Positions 50,901 to 64,000 of a stretch of 64,000 bases of DNA are shown here, one piece after another. Under the pieces are notes generated by a model that ran no database searches, had not been told where the DNA came from, and saw only the letters and a list, made by a program, of their open reading frames with translations. Within the stretch, counting starts at the first letter, position 1, and each line of letters begins with the position of its first letter. The position numbers and the translations under genes are program-made. Source of the stretch: Cercospora beticola (Eukaryota > Ascomycota > Dothideomycetes > Mycosphaerellales > Mycosphaerellaceae); contig NC_088939.1 of NCBI RefSeq assembly GCF_033473495.1, positions 4,650,001 through 4,714,000 on the forward strand. Direction: 5' to 3'.

Positions 50901-53900
50901 TAGTAGATAGTATTATACGCTAGGGAAACCTACGTTTCTATCTAATAAATACCGATTCTATATACGGTCGAGATTTCCTATATACTATATAAGATAGGTA
51001 TAAGAAGTCTATAGTCTCTCTTAGCGCTTCGGGTATACGAATACGTTTAACTTAAAGTAGAAAGATAACTATATATCTTATCCGAGTCGAGCTAGTTCGT
51101 AACTACTATATAGCCTAATTAGTTACCTACTCTTAATATATAAGTATTAGAACCTCCGCCTATAATTCGGTAGATATAGACTTAAGCTAGAATACCGCTA
51201 ATAGTATCGCAAGTATACTAAAGATTTATATCGCGATATATCGCTCTAGAACTAGAAATTATTATTACTAGGCTATATATATTAAGAGTACGCTACTAAG
51301 AATTATCGAGGTTATTAGCGCCTATCTCGACTTCGAGCCTAGTATTATAGAGTCTAAGCTAGAGAATATAACTCGTTATATAGAAAGTATAAATATAGAA
51401 GATATTAATAAATAGGATATAACCGAGTTCTATAATATTATAAGATAAGTCGAAGTTAATAATAAAATAGTAGAATAGAACTATTAGAACTATATCCTAG
51501 AAGCTCTAGAAGTACTTATAGAGAAGTATATACTTAATAAAGATAATAAAGATTATTAGTAAGAAGTTAGAAGAGCTAAGTAGAAATACTATAGAGCGTA
51601 GTAATATAGTATCTTCTATAAAATATATACGTCCTATACTAAGTCTATATACTAACTCTAAAGACGACTTTTAAAGAAAATAGATTCTAGTAGATATAAA
51701 TACTAATTATCGTTTCTAATAGATAATAAGTTATTTAATACTTTAATATACTTTAGGTCCTCTAAATAAAATCTACTTATCTTCTAGTCTATTAACTCGG
51801 TAACTCGAATACTACTATCTTCTTTACGATATACTATAATATTAGTAGATCGGAAGTTACTATAAGTAAGTATAATCTTTTACTATTATAGTAGAAAAGT
51901 CTACTTATAGAGAAATCTTCTATATACTATATCCTTATTATAAGTATAGCTATATATAAAATTCTAGAGCTCCTTAATAGTATAGATTAGGAAATTAGTA
52001 GTCCGAGTTCGTTTATAAGTATCTTTATAGCCTTCGCCTACTAGCTCTCTAAGTATATTACTATATTCGAAGAGTATTTTCTAGAGCTATAGAAGTAATA
52101 TATTTAATTCGAGATAAAGAGATTCTTTCTAATATTCTATAAGACTCGTCTATATAGTTATAAGATCTACTCTAGAAACGAGGTCTATAAATATATACTA
52201 GACGCCTCCGATAGTAATAATACTATATACTTTTAGTATAGGTATTTATAGTAATTTTATTTCTAGAAACTATAGCGTTAAATATTCTATAGAATCCGGA
52301 TTACTAATTGCTTTAACTACTAGATATTCCCTATAACGAGTAATAAAGTAGTAATATTCTACTATTAACTAGAAAAGGGACGTTACTATTTTAAAGATCT
52401 CTAATATTATAAGCGATAATATATATCTACTCTCTAGCTAAAAAGGATTCGCTTTACTTAGTAGAGATCGGATATAATTAGATAATTCGAAGACGATAGA
52501 TATAGATAAGCTTATATCTAGAGTCTACTAAGAACTATATAGATAGTCTAGAAGTAGACTTAGAGCTCTATTACTAGGCTTATAGTCTATCCTCTCTATA
52601 ATAAGTATCTCGGAATATAATTACTATTAAAAGTTAGTTTATAATATAATAATTCCCGGTACTTATATTAGAGTATATCTCTTCTTCGACGCTAGAGTTA
52701 ATTAATAGTAAGCTAGAAGTACTAAGATTATATCTAAGTCTAGCCTATACTTTAAAGCAATTTTTAGTTTCTATAGTACTCTCTTATTAAAGTATAATAC
52801 TATATCGAGGCCGCTTTTATTATTCTACTTTAGTATTCTAACTTATATACCTTAGAAAAGAGAATAGAAGTAAGTAGTTCTCTAATTATATATATCGATA
52901 CTAGTTTCTAGAAAGAGAACCTAGATAATATAGACTACTATAAATTAGAGAAAGTAAGATATAGGTCTAGTAAAGAGAAATAGAAGTAGAAGATAATAGA
53001 AGATAGAAAATAAATACTAATAGCTTTAATATAAAGTAGATATCTTAGAGAAAAGAAAATAAGAAAATCCTTCTAGTATATAGAAATAAGAATCTCTTAT
53101 ACCTAAAGTAGTAATCTTATATAAGTAGTACGTATCTACTACTTAGTATCGGATTCGTATAGTAATCTACTATATCTCGGTACCTTATAGACTATATCGA
53201 GGAATAATAAGTAGGTAGCTATAGCTACTAGTAACGATATTATTATATATAAGTTAATTCTTTTAGAAGACTTAGAATATATATTAGAGATTTGCTATTC
53301 TAACTAATATTATACTATATCGTTATCGGAGGTCGAAAGCTCGGACTATTAGTAGTATATAATATATATTTAGTCGATATATATACGCTCTCTCTACTAG
53401 CCTCGATAGTAGGTATAGTAAGTTACTCGAATCCTTATAGTAACTTCTAATATAATAGGAAACTATAAGGCGCGTATTATTATCTTCCTCTTCGCTTCTT
53501 ATTATCGCTAAACTATATTAAATAAATAATAGTACGTAGAGAAAAGAAGAATATTTAATATTGCTTATCTAATAGAAATAGCCTAGATACTATAGAGCCG
53601 AGTACTAATTAAAGCTATAAACGTAGTCTCTAAATAAAGTCTAATATCGTACGTTTATATACGTTATAGATACTACTCGAGCTATTATTAATTAGATTAA
53701 AGTATATCCTAGCTAAATAGTATTCTATATAGTTAATAGGCTTATTATATATACTCTAGTAGTAGCTACTACGCTATTTCTTAACGCTCTAGAATTTACT
53801 ACTACTAGACTAGTAGTAGGTTAGTTCCGTTCCTCTACTTAGAAAGATAGTAAAGCTAAATATAACCTAGGTTTAATAGTAGCTAGAGTAATATTATATT

Positions 53901-55492
53901 TTTCGGTCGTACTTATAAATAGAATATTCGCTACTATATAGAGTATAGCTATAAGTAGTTATAGAGTAGGTATTATAGCGGGATTTACTTAAGCTAGAGC
54001 CGTACTATTATCGATCGGTACTTAGACGTTAAGCTAAAGCTACTTAGCTATATAATCCTTCCCTATCTATTACGAATACTATATAAACGAAACTTATAGA
54101 AGGTATCTAGTAATTAATCTATTTAAAAGGTTTATAGATACTACGACTTTACGTTTTACTTATACGTTATATTAATAATAACTATACTACTTACTTACCC
54201 TTTAATTATAGCGCTATTATATTCGATATTTAAATTATAGTTTTTATATATTTTAGTATAGCTCCTAAGCTATTACTATCTGCTTTAATACTATTTAAGA
54301 GTAGTAGTTATTCGGAGAGCTTAGGAGTCGTTAAAATATAGTATCCTATTAGGATACCGAAGTTATTTAAGGGACTACCGAATAGGTTTACTATACTTAT
54401 ATAGCGACTATTAATAAGAAGGATATAGTTTATCGCTATAAAGGTAGCTAGTATAGTTACTTAGAGAAACCTATAAACTAAGGCATATTTATACTTTATA
54501 TATTATTAACCTATATCGGGGGTCGCGCTATAATATCTAGGAATAAATATATTAGCGGACCTTACTATAATACGTATATACTAGTACTAAACTCCGCTCT
54601 ATACCTCTATAATAATATAGTATACTCGGGATCTTACTATAGTCGCGCTAAAGCCGTTCGGATTATTAGATAAGTAGAATAGAATTATAATAATATTCGT
54701 ATCGTATAATAGAACAAAGTACTAGATATCGTTTCCTAATAGTCGTACTATTAGAAAAGTAGGAGTAGTATATTTATAATTTCGTATTACCGATAGAAGA
54801 GACTAGCTTTTTAGAACTCGAACTCGTTTCTACTCGAGTATAGTATAACGAAGTTCTATAAGATATCGGCCTTTACCTATCCTTACCTTTACTATATACG
54901 TTTTTTAAAAACGCGTAGAATAGAGAGACGCTTAGAATAGGTATTTTTATAATAAACTCGAGTTATATAGAGCTCGTTCTTTATCTAGGGAATTATTACT
55001 ATCTCTATAGTCGTATATAGACCTAGTAGTAGATAAATTAGCGACTATAATAGGACGCGCCTATAGTCTTACTTTTTCGGCGAGTAAGAAAATCGACGCG
55101 CTACTATATAGTAGAAGCTTAGTAGGCCTAAAGTATTTATTCTATAACTATATATCGTACTTTAGCTAGCCGGTAAAGTTAGTACTCGATACTCTATTAT
55201 CTAAAGCTCTATAATCGCGTAGCGCTTTCGTAAACTATTTATAAGTAGTATCGTATCGCTTAAGAGAGCGTATAGTAACGCAAATCTCGATCTACTATCG
55301 TTATATATAATACTCTCTAGCTCTTCGAGAATACCGAGCAGATCTTTAAGCTTATCTAAGCGGCTACGAACTTGCCTAGAATAGTTCTTATAGCTAAGGA
55401 TCGTATCGCGTAGAGCTCGGGCGGCTTAGAAGCTAATAGAAATTAAGCCGATAACTACTATAGCTAATAAAAAAGAGTCGCTTATCTTAGAA
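41981..55492. repeat. RIP-mutated repeats, unclassified
   Basis: About 13.5 kb with the same CpA/TpG-free composition. Plus-strand translations around 46,000-48,900 and 51,300-54,250 read as long Gln-stop-rich stretches and could be relics of large transposon genes, but I recognise no domain. Frame openness is not informative here because TGA cannot occur. One ATG survives at 46,320 (70-codon ORF). No LTR pair was found. Strand and element borders are unknown. Confidence 0.5.
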
Positions 55493-55653
55493 CTTATAAT
55501 AGCAAAATCCTAGAGCTTTATTTCGTTGCCTCTTAGCTAAAAAGGTATAATATCCGAGCTTAGTAAGTATAGATAGCTCTAGGTTATAAATCTTTAGTAT
55601 ATTACTATATAACCTAGGTATTACGTAACTACCTACGTAACCTCGCTCTTATA
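55493..55653. repeat. 161-bp direct repeat, left copy
   Basis: Begins CTTATAATAG and ends GCTCTTATA. It aligns without gaps to 56,014-56,174. About a dozen differences, several of the CG/TA type (TATATAACC here, TACGTAACC there). It carries ACGTAA motifs near its right end. Possible terminal repeat of a very small element. Confidence 0.85.
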
Positions 55654-56013
55654 ACTATCCTCTTCCTCTAGAAGGCGACGCCCTAGCGCTAAGCCCGGAT
55701 TACGTGCTTAGAGGCCGTAGTATATTACGTAACTAAGAGTACTTACTAAGTTATATTAACTCTAAAGCGATAGGTAAGAGACTATAGAAGTATATAGGTC
55801 GTACGCGTACGGAACCTAGTTACGTAATACGAGTACGTAATAAGGCAAATCTATAAACGTTGCCTAGTACTAAGGCATTTAGCCTTAGTACGTATACCGA
55901 CGCAATTTTAACTCTGCTTTTTAGCTCTAAGTAAGGATCGAACTAAAGACCTTAGATATACTAAGCTACCGACTTCGGCCGAACCTATAGTAGAACCGTT
56001 AAGCTCGGATATT
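55654..56013 (-). mobile_element. 360-bp internal region between the 161-bp repeats; possible tRNA-like promoter
   Basis: Bounded by the two 161-bp direct repeats. On the minus strand, TAGCTTAGTA (55,959-55,968) resembles a pol III A box and AGTTCGATCCT (55,934-55,944) resembles a B box. They are spaced more closely than in a real tRNA and I cannot fold a cloverleaf. The ACGTAA motif recurs several times. It may be a terminal-repeat miniature retrotransposon (TRIM) or a tRNA-derived SINE between duplicated flanks. No coding frame. Confidence 0.4.
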
Positions 56014-56174
56014 CTTATAATAGCGAAATCCTAGAGCTTTATTTCGTTACCTTTCGGCTAAAAAGGTATAATATCCGAGCTTAGTAAGTATAGATAGCTC
56101 TAGGTTATAAATCTTTAGTATATTACTACGTAACCTAGGCATTATATAACTATCTACGTAACTCCGCTCTTATA
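56014..56174. repeat. 161-bp direct repeat, right copy
   Basis: Same length and ends as 55,493-55,653. Keeps CpG at some sites where the left copy has CpA or TpA (AGCGAAATC here, AGCAAAATC there). Confidence 0.85.
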
Positions 56175-59100
56175 GAACTATAAAGAACTATTAGTAATAG
56201 AGCTACTAATAGATAGGATAAATTAAGTCGAGCGATAGTATAGGAATTAATACTAAGTAAGATAGGCCGGAAATACGCCGAGATAAAACTCTCGAGGCGC
56301 TAGCCTTATTTCGCTTACTACCGGCTCGAAGTCGTCTATTATCTACTCGCTATAGAACGCTCTACTCGATTCTTAAGTTTCTATAAAGAACGTACCGATA
56401 GCGCGAGGACTATAGCTAGCTAAGTAAGGCGTCGTTCTAGATAACGAACGATAGAATAGTATAGTCTCGCGATCGCGTCTTAAGCTACGAATATACCTTT
56501 AGAAACGCTCTTTAATTTATTTACTAGGCCTCGACGCTAGTACTTAACCTACTATACTTTATAAGTATTACTCTAATAAAATTTATCTATACTATCCTCT
56601 CGTAACTAAGAGCTAATATAGCCTAAAGCGTATTACTAGGAGTTAGGAGAACGATAGTAGAGCGATTTTAATAGACTTTTTACTTAAATAACTATAATAC
56701 GCCTTCTATATATCTAGACTACGAGCTCGGAAATCCGTTTAATAGCGCTTAGTAAGACGTATCTAGAGGAGTGCTCTACTACTATAAGAGAAAGGAGTTT
56801 CTATAAAGTAGTAAGTTAACTTCTAGATAATACTAACTACTACCTAGCCTACTACCTAGACCTTACTCTAGTTTTATTACGCTTCGCTATACTACTCTAT
56901 TAATCGCTTTATAGATAGTAGCCTCTATAGCTTACTACTACTTACGTCTAATCTATATCGCCCGTATTTATTAATTCCTAATATTATAGACTAATAGCGC
57001 TAAGCGAAATAGCTTCGTTACTCTTATATAATAGCTACTCTACTTCTATAGTTATAATATAGCTTCTCGCGCCGAGCCGGGACTATATAAGTACTATACT
57101 ATTTAATAGAGTCTATTGCTCGAGCAAACGCTACTATAATTAATCTCTTTATAGATATATCGAGAAGTAAGCTACTTACGAAGTAGAAGGAAGTAGCTTC
57201 CTATAGTCTACTACTAGAATTCTTTATACTATACCTAAAGAGATTAGAGAATAGTATATAAGCAACCTTTACTCGTCTTAGCTTCTTATAGCTTAGTACT
57301 TTATAGCTAGCCTAGTCGCTTCTTTATTACGACCTAAATCGAGATATTTAAAAGTAACTTAAACCTCGTCCGGATCTAAGTCGCTCTCTCTATAATCGAT
57401 AACTATTAATAATAACCTAATAGCTTCTAAAGAAATTTTTATACTAGCGATAGTATTCTAAGACCTAGAATTAGACTCTAATCTATAAATACCTATTAGA
57501 GATAGACTACTATAGACCTTAAATAGGTAAGCTTATTCTTTAGAAGAGCTATATTATACTACCGGATTAGCTATATAGAATAGTAATAGAAGTCGTTATA
57601 TAAATTATATTAACGAGAATATTAGTCTCTTTACTAGTAAAGATAGATAAGCCGTACTCCTTACGTATTAGAATAATAAGGATAAATTATATAAAGCTAT
57701 TCTTATACCGGTATACTATCCTTCGAAAGATTAGACTTAAGTAATAGAATACTAAGAAACATTTTTATAGCTATTACCTATTCCTATCTCGGAACGAAAA
57801 TACTATAAAGTTAAAAGATAGAAGGAATTTCGCTAGTAATATCCTAGGGAAAGCGAAGCGGTAATCTAGGAACGTATAAAATAGTACTACGAGTTATAGC
57901 GGAGCTAGTAGTATTCTCTTTTACTATTCTAGAGAGTTCGGATTATAGAGGAAAGAGAAGTAAGTTAGGAAATTTCCTACTAAGTATATAAAGCTAATCC
58001 TAGAAAGCTAGTACTATATATAAAACGAGAAAATTACTTTAAAGTAGAAATTAGAGTAGCGAACGATATCTACGAAGTATAGGAAGCCGTAAGTAAACTT
58101 TATAATAAGGCTAAGAAAAAGATAGGCGAATATATACCTAATAAGTATCTATACTATAGCGATTTCGACGCCTTCGGAGAGTAGTTTACGATATAGTATA
58201 ACTCTCCTCTCTATTCTAAAGAATAGCTCTTAGATAACTTTAAGACTAACTAGTATAGCGTAGAGGTTTAGATAAAATATAAAAGCTAATAGGATAATAC
58301 CGAATAGTATACGGACTTTATCTACTACTTTCGAGAACTATCTACTATAGAAACTATCTTCCTATTAACTACTAAGTAGGTTCTAAAGAGCTATATCTAT
58401 AATCGAAAGTAAGGCTTATATCTTTTATATAAGGTAATACGAATAGCTTACTAACCTAGCGTAATTATAAATCTAAAATTGCCGAGTAGAGCAAATCCGA
58501 TAGGTTTACCTATATCTATTAATAGTATCTTTATCGACTACGAGTTTAATATATTAAGGCGGGAAATAAATATTATAGATATTCCTTACTTTATTATAAT
58601 AATTATAGTAAGTTAGAAATTTATAACTAGAGATTAGAATATAGCTACTACTTTTAGTAGCCTTACTATAGCTTTAATAATACTAGTATATATATAGTTA
58701 AAGATAGGTTATACGGATATAGCGAGTTTATATACTAGCTTAAGAGTCTCGTATACGAATTAAGAAGCGCCGTTAATAGCGGCCGACTTTATTTATATTA
58801 GAAGTAGGTTAGATATTACGTTAGAAGAGCTAGTACTTTTTCGTCTAGAAGCGAGTTTAGGCTAAGCTACTAACGCTCGGGTATCTATTATAATAAGAAA
58901 TTATAGTTAGAGAAATACCTATCTAATCCGTACTAGTATATATATTCCCTAACGTCGACCTTTATATAATATAATTATATTAGCTCTATATATCTATAAT
59001 ATCTACTATCTATATTATAGTCTTATAAACTCTTATAGTATAGTTTTAGAGATATATTAGGTTAGTAAGATTTACGTTAGAGCACTTTAGATAAGGATAG

Positions 59101-59499
59101 CTAATCGGCTAATTATTTATATAATACTATAGGTACTTCTAGTAAAAATATCTCCTAAGTCTATTACGATTATAGAATTTCTTTAAGCGTTTATCGATAT
59201 AGAGGTCTGCCTTACTAATATAGAATATATATTACGTCGGAGTATATTCGATCGGAAACGGATCTTATAGCGCTTTTACTTTATATAGAAGGTCTATACT
59301 TATATCTCTATCGTACGTACTAATATATACTAACTTTATACGATATATCTTCTATTCGATAGATTTCTAGCTTCTACTTAGCGCTAATACTACGTTTATA
59401 GTATTCGTACGTCGTTAATATTCCTCGATATAATCGGATATTACGAAGATAAAGAGAGCTTTTATAGTATAATTCTGCTCTTTACTAAGCTAACTATAT
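56175..59499. repeat. RIP-mutated repeat, unclassified
   Basis: About 3.3 kb. The plus strand from about 57,840 to 59,500 can be read in one frame with only TAG/TAA stops and a Lys/Glu/Tyr-rich peptide (for example YLYYSDFDAFGE near 58,150). This suggests a protein-coding relic. I cannot assign it to a family, and single-frame reading is weak evidence in TpG-free DNA. Confidence 0.45.
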
Positions 59500-60697
59500 A
59501 GCTAGATAATAAGTAGTAGAAAAGGGAGCCTACTAAATATAATTACTTTAGAGACTATATAAGTCTATATAGAGAGCATCCTTCTAAAAAGTAAGGTACC
59601 TTTATATAGTAGTAGTAAGACTAGCTATTACCTTTAGCTACTAAGTATAGTCTAACCTAGAGAGTATATAAGGCTACTATAGGAACCTTACTAAACCTAT
59701 TAAGAAGATCTAGAGAGAGGCTCTAAGGAATATTATAGGAGTATATAAGTTAGTTATAATAGCTATCCTAGAAAGAGAAGCAAATATTACTCCTTTCTAT
59801 TTATATACCTAGGACCTAGCTAGGTAAGTATCTAAAAAGCAAGATACCTAACCTATATACTAGTATATTAAAGATAGGTATAGAGAGATTAAAAGGTAAG
59901 TATAAATAGGAAAGAGAGCTAGGCAACCTATACTACTAACCTAAACTAGATAGGAGGAAATCCTCTAGATAGTATAAGGCTAAGAAATAATAATATAGGT
60001 ATACCTAGGCTATAAGGTATAGTAGGCTAAATACTAGTAGGATAGAAAGTAGGAAAAAAATAAAAAAGAAAGAAGAGTAAGAGTAGGAGAGAAATAACTA
60101 CTAGTATAGAAAACTACTACCTTCTCTACTATTAGACTAACTCTATATAAAGGACTTACTAGACTAGAGAGTATAATAGTTATACTCTTAAGGATAGAGT
60201 ATATTAGGATAAGATAATACTTTACTAAAAGAAGAGTTCTAGGCTTTATACTAGACTACGAATATAGGTAGGGATATAAGATACTAAAATATATATATAT
60301 ATTCTACCTAAAATAGAATAAGAGAAGATACCTACTATTCTATATAGAGGTATCTATAAACTAGAAGGATCTAGCTAATATAAAGAGAGAGCTATATATA
60401 ATAGTAAAGTAGCTTATCTAAGAAGAGGTCCTAGACTAATTCTTACTTATAAGAGAAGAGGTATAGGAGGATAAGAGAAGAGAGAAGAGGAAGGATAGAG
60501 TCTAGTAAGAGAAGGACTTACTAGATACCTAGTATTATCCGAAGGAAAACAGAAGCAAAGGAAGCGGCTACGTAGGCTATAAATAAAGGGATATATAAGA
60601 GTTTTTCGAAGGCTTTTCCCTTAACCGAAATCTATAGAGCGTACTACTTACTCTAGTTAAAAGAGATAGACCGGCGTATAAGAATTATCTATCTATA
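59500..60697 (+). mobile_element. CpG-poor element sharing a 3' end with the copy B insertion
   Basis: The terminal segment 60,633-60,696 (TATAGAGCGTACTACTTACT..., ending ATCTATCTAT) matches 32,481-32,545 at the end of the insertion in Gypsy copy B. Upstream the two are not obviously alike. The interior (about 59,500-60,530) almost lacks CpG, as in the other element, while the final 150 bp keep it. The left end is not defined. Possibly two non-LTR families sharing a 3' end. Confidence 0.5.
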
Positions 60698-63600
60698 TAG
60701 CTAGACTTTCGATAGCGTCTTCTTATTATACTTAATAGGAGAGTATTCGAGCTAACTTATAATATTTATAGTAGATTACTACTTATAATACCTCTATAGA
60801 ATATCGGCTATTATAATCTTATATACTACTTTTCTTTTATTCTAGTACTATTAGTCTACTCTCTAGTAAGCTTTATAAAGCTAAGTACCTCGAGCTCTAG
60901 AAGACGTTCTATACTTAGTATAGATCTTCTTAACTAAGCTCTTTTATATTCTATATAGTAGCTTTACTTCTAGGTAATATATAATTTATACTACTTAGGT
61001 CTCGTTTAATATATAGAGTCGGCGTAGATCGATAGTATAAGTTATACTACTCGTAGCTCTTATAATCTCGGTCTAGAGCGCGAGGCTCTAGTAGATAGTA
61101 TATATATCTTAGGTAATATAACGAGATAAGTAGTTATACTAAAATACTACTAAGCTTATATACTAGAGGATTAGGTTCCGCTACGCGTTACTAATAAGAC
61201 CTATAAGCTTTTAGCGACTAATCTACTCTACGCTAGAATAGAATCTACTACTACTATCTAGAGCTTCGCTATTACTTCTATAGAAGTAGTAAGGTTTTAC
61301 TATATACTCGAATTCTATAATTCTACCGAGTATAGATAGTCTACTATATAGCTAATTATCTATTATAGAAGTAGTAGTAGAGACTATAATTCTATATATA
61401 GTATCCTCTAGTCTATAAAAAAGTAGTATACTAGTCTTCGAGTTCTTAATTAGTAACTCTAGCTAGTTAAGACCTATAGAGACTCGAAGATAGAAAAGCT
61501 CTTCTAGTTCTATAAGGCTAGGTACTATAAAGGCTTCGTCGGTAAATACTAGACTTAAAAGAAATATCTATAGATAGAGAAGGAGATAGAATTCGCTTAG
61601 AATATCTAGAATACTAAATATATTTCTAAGATATATATTAGTAATCCGGATTATATTCTTAAATACCGATTATAGTATAGTAGTACTATATATATATCTT
61701 TTAAGCCTAGGTAACCTTTAGTATACTTAAACGTTAGCTCGATTAGAAGCTATAGCTAATTACTTCTTATAGAATCTCGAAGAAGTATAAGCTTAAAGTA
61801 TTCGTACTAGAGTTCTAGGAGTATACCTAGCTAGTTACTAGTAATATCTATAAGCTAGAAGATTAAGGCGAGTTATACTCTTAACTATTCGTAGTCGAGT
61901 ATAAACTTAAGCGAGGTCTATAATATTTTTAGTAGTTTAAATTTATCCTTAGCTCTTATAATTAGCTTCGGTCTCTTCTCTATCTATAATCGGAACTCCT
62001 ATACTAGATGCTACCGGACCTATAGTATATATAAGTAGTAGAAACTAAGCTAGGATAAGAGTATTAATACTCTATATATACTATATATCTAACTTTTAAT
62101 TATAAGGTCGATTATAATATAGCCTATCTTAGTTTTCTATATAATATAGAAAGTATTCTAGTACGTCTATAGAGTACTTATACTTCGTAAAGTCTCGTAC
62201 CTCTATTCTAGTAACTAGTAAAAGAATAAGTAGACGATAGCGATAAGTATTACTCGGAGTGTTTCGAGAGTATCTTTCCTAGTTATCTAATAATATCTAC
62301 GTTTATTAGATTAGTAGAGCACTATATACTATATCGTAATCTACTTATACTAGTAATATACTTATACTATAATCCCTTTATCTAGCTCTATAGCTACTTG
62401 CTTCCTTTAGTATAAATCTTTTATATATATACTATCTTATCGAACTCTACTTCTATATATCTAAAGCGCTCTATCTAAGAAAGCGCGTTACCGATTTCTA
62501 CTATATAGCCTATAGCTAGAAGAACTCTACTATATATAAGGCCTATATTAGATATAGAACTATATACTATTCGTCTCGCGATTCCTTATAGTAGAGTAAC
62601 TATACCTAGGCCGACTAGTAGAGTACTATAGAAGCGTAGTAGATATAAGGAGGAATAACGAATAAATAAGTAAGTCTAGCTAGCCGGCGACTCGAGAGAT
62701 AGCGATCTAGCGCCTTTATATACTTTAGAGAGATAGAAGAAAGAAGAAGTAATTAGTATAGGTATAGAGATATAGCGAGGCGCGCGCTCTATAAAGTAAT
62801 ATATAGAGCCTACTATCTATATAAAAGTCTATTAACTAGAAGAGTTAAGGAGCGGCGGGCCGTAGCGTACGCTAAGTCGTATTAGAGCTATCGAGCGGCA
62901 AAATAGCGTCCTAATTTATATATATTTATATCTCGAGTTAGGAGCGATTTCGCTCTCCTTTTATTTAATTCTATATTTTCTAGCTTCTAGCTTTCTAGCT
63001 ATAATATAAACTCGGGCTTATAATCTATTAAGTTTAGGAGTCTAATCTATCTAAGTATAGTAGAATAAAGCAAAGTAAAACTCTCTATAATAAGTAGTTA
63101 AAAAGGCTTAGGTTTCTATCTACTATAAGTCTATAAAGAAATACTCTCTACTAAGAATTCCTAAAGTTTAAAGTACTACTTACTTAAGGCCTAACTATTA
63201 GATAGAGAGATATAGTATCTTTAGAATCTTATATTATAATATAGTAGCTTAAATAGTAGCTTAGTACCGAGTAGTAGGTCGATCGTATACTCGGCGCTAT
63301 TAACTAGTATACTTCTTATTTCTTCTATTAGATTAAAGAGATCTAAAAAATCCCGGAACTCTATAAGTAGTAGCTCTTAGCTAGTATCTACTTTCTAAAG
63401 TAATATAGTATATATATATAGAGCTTTTTAGAGATTCTTATAGAACTTATATACTTCGTATATTCGTACTATATATATCTCGCTACTAGACCTAAAGGTC
63501 TACTTATTAGTAAGAGTATCTTCCTTTACTTTATAAGCTATATACTATAGCCGGTCTAATAAAATATAAGAAGTTAGTATATTATATATATAGAAGATAC

Positions 63601-64000
63601 TACTATATATATATATATATATATATCGCTCTCTTAGAGTTAGTAGCTTATATATATATATAATATATACTATAGTAGTACTCTAGTTATTTAGTAAAGA
63701 ATATTACTAATAGTAAAGTAGTATTCTTCTATATAGGAAGGTCGTACTATAGAGCGAACGATCTAGAGACTATATTAATATCGGTACTACTATCGAGTAT
63801 ATAGTCGGCTCGCTAGTATATTATACTCGTCTCGATCTCGGCTATAATAGGAATTACTAGTCTATTCTATATAGATAGATAATCTATTTCGCTTATTATA
63901 GTATTTAGAGCTTATAAGTTTTCTCTAATATTTTACTTTTTAGCTATTTACTTATAGTTACTTTATAGACTATAGGCGTCTTCTATAGGTAAGAACTTAA
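60698..64000. repeat. RIP-mutated repeats to the end of the window, unclassified
   Basis: CpA/TpG-poor throughout. No transposon domain, LTR pair or intact ORF recognised. It continues past the window end. It contains the TA microsatellite listed separately. Confidence 0.5.
63603..63665. repeat. TA microsatellite tracts
   Basis: Two (TA)n runs at about 63,603-63,627 and 63,647-63,665, separated by a short unique stretch. RIP favours such runs, since CpA and TpG repeats both converge on TpA. Confidence 0.8.

Noticed and set aside
51300..54250. Long single-frame reading on the plus strand as evidence of a large gene
   Set aside because: With TpG erased TGA cannot occur, and TAG/TAA can be explained away in any frame, so the test does not discriminate. 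No domain was recognised, so I list the region only as unclassified repeat.
60698..64000. Possible telomere or CRISPR-like repeats
   Set aside because: No TTAGGG-type tandem and no regularly spaced direct repeats occur. The repeats seen are TA microsatellites.

Overview
The window looks like a filamentous ascomycete (Pezizomycotina) chromosome with a two-compartment structure. The evidence is twofold: two spliced genes with short introns (46-78 nt where modelled), and repeat DNA carrying an extreme repeat-induced point mutation (RIP) signature. By eye, CpA and its complement TpG are almost absent from about 1-11,930 and 23,480-64,000 and are replaced by TpA. As a result nearly every ATG, CAA/CAG codon, TGG codon and Cys/His codon is destroyed there. 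Long ORFs exist only in the central block of normal composition (about 11,930-23,400). Because TGA cannot occur in TpG-free DNA, frame openness is weak evidence in the RIP compartment. Calls there rest on recognisable domain peptides, LTR pairs and target-site duplications.

Left flank. An unclassified RIPped repeat (1-1,522) is followed by a complete Ty3/Gypsy element (copy A, 1,523-8,673, 184-bp LTRs). Next comes a LINE-type relic (8,674 to about 11,929) whose AT-rich simple tail abuts the gene island.

Island. A five-exon 2-oxoglutarate/Fe(II) oxygenase gene lies at 12,561-13,886. A decayed minus-strand gene of unrecognised family lies at about 14,614-15,879, followed by a long stretch without convincing genes. 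A four-exon secreted serine carboxypeptidase (S10) gene lies at 20,032-22,041, with its Ser-Asp-His triad present. A small ORF (22,568-22,903) is broken by one TAA that a CpA-to-TpA change would explain.

Right flank. An older unclassified repeat (23,481-26,395, apparently resuming at 35,053) was invaded by a second Gypsy copy (copy B, 26,396-35,047, 184-bp LTRs, perfect ATCTC target-site duplication). Copy B contains a 230-bp solo Copia LTR (TAGTA duplication) and a roughly 1.24-kb insertion flanked by 12-bp direct repeats. A full Ty1/Copia element with 230-bp LTRs follows (35,851-41,980), matching the solo LTR. The rest (41,981-64,000) is RIPped repeat DNA that I could not classify. It contains a pair of 161-bp direct repeats (55,493-56,174) enclosing a possible tRNA-like promoter, and a segment (to about 60,697) sharing a 3' end with the insertion in copy B.

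No transposable element here looks capable of activity. The two genes do not form an evident pathway and seem to be survivors between silenced repeats. The best leads are the CG/TA swap pattern between element copies, a roughly 1.9-kb apparently identical tract between the Gypsy copies, the CpG-free element interiors, the 161-bp repeat element, and the decayed unknown gene.
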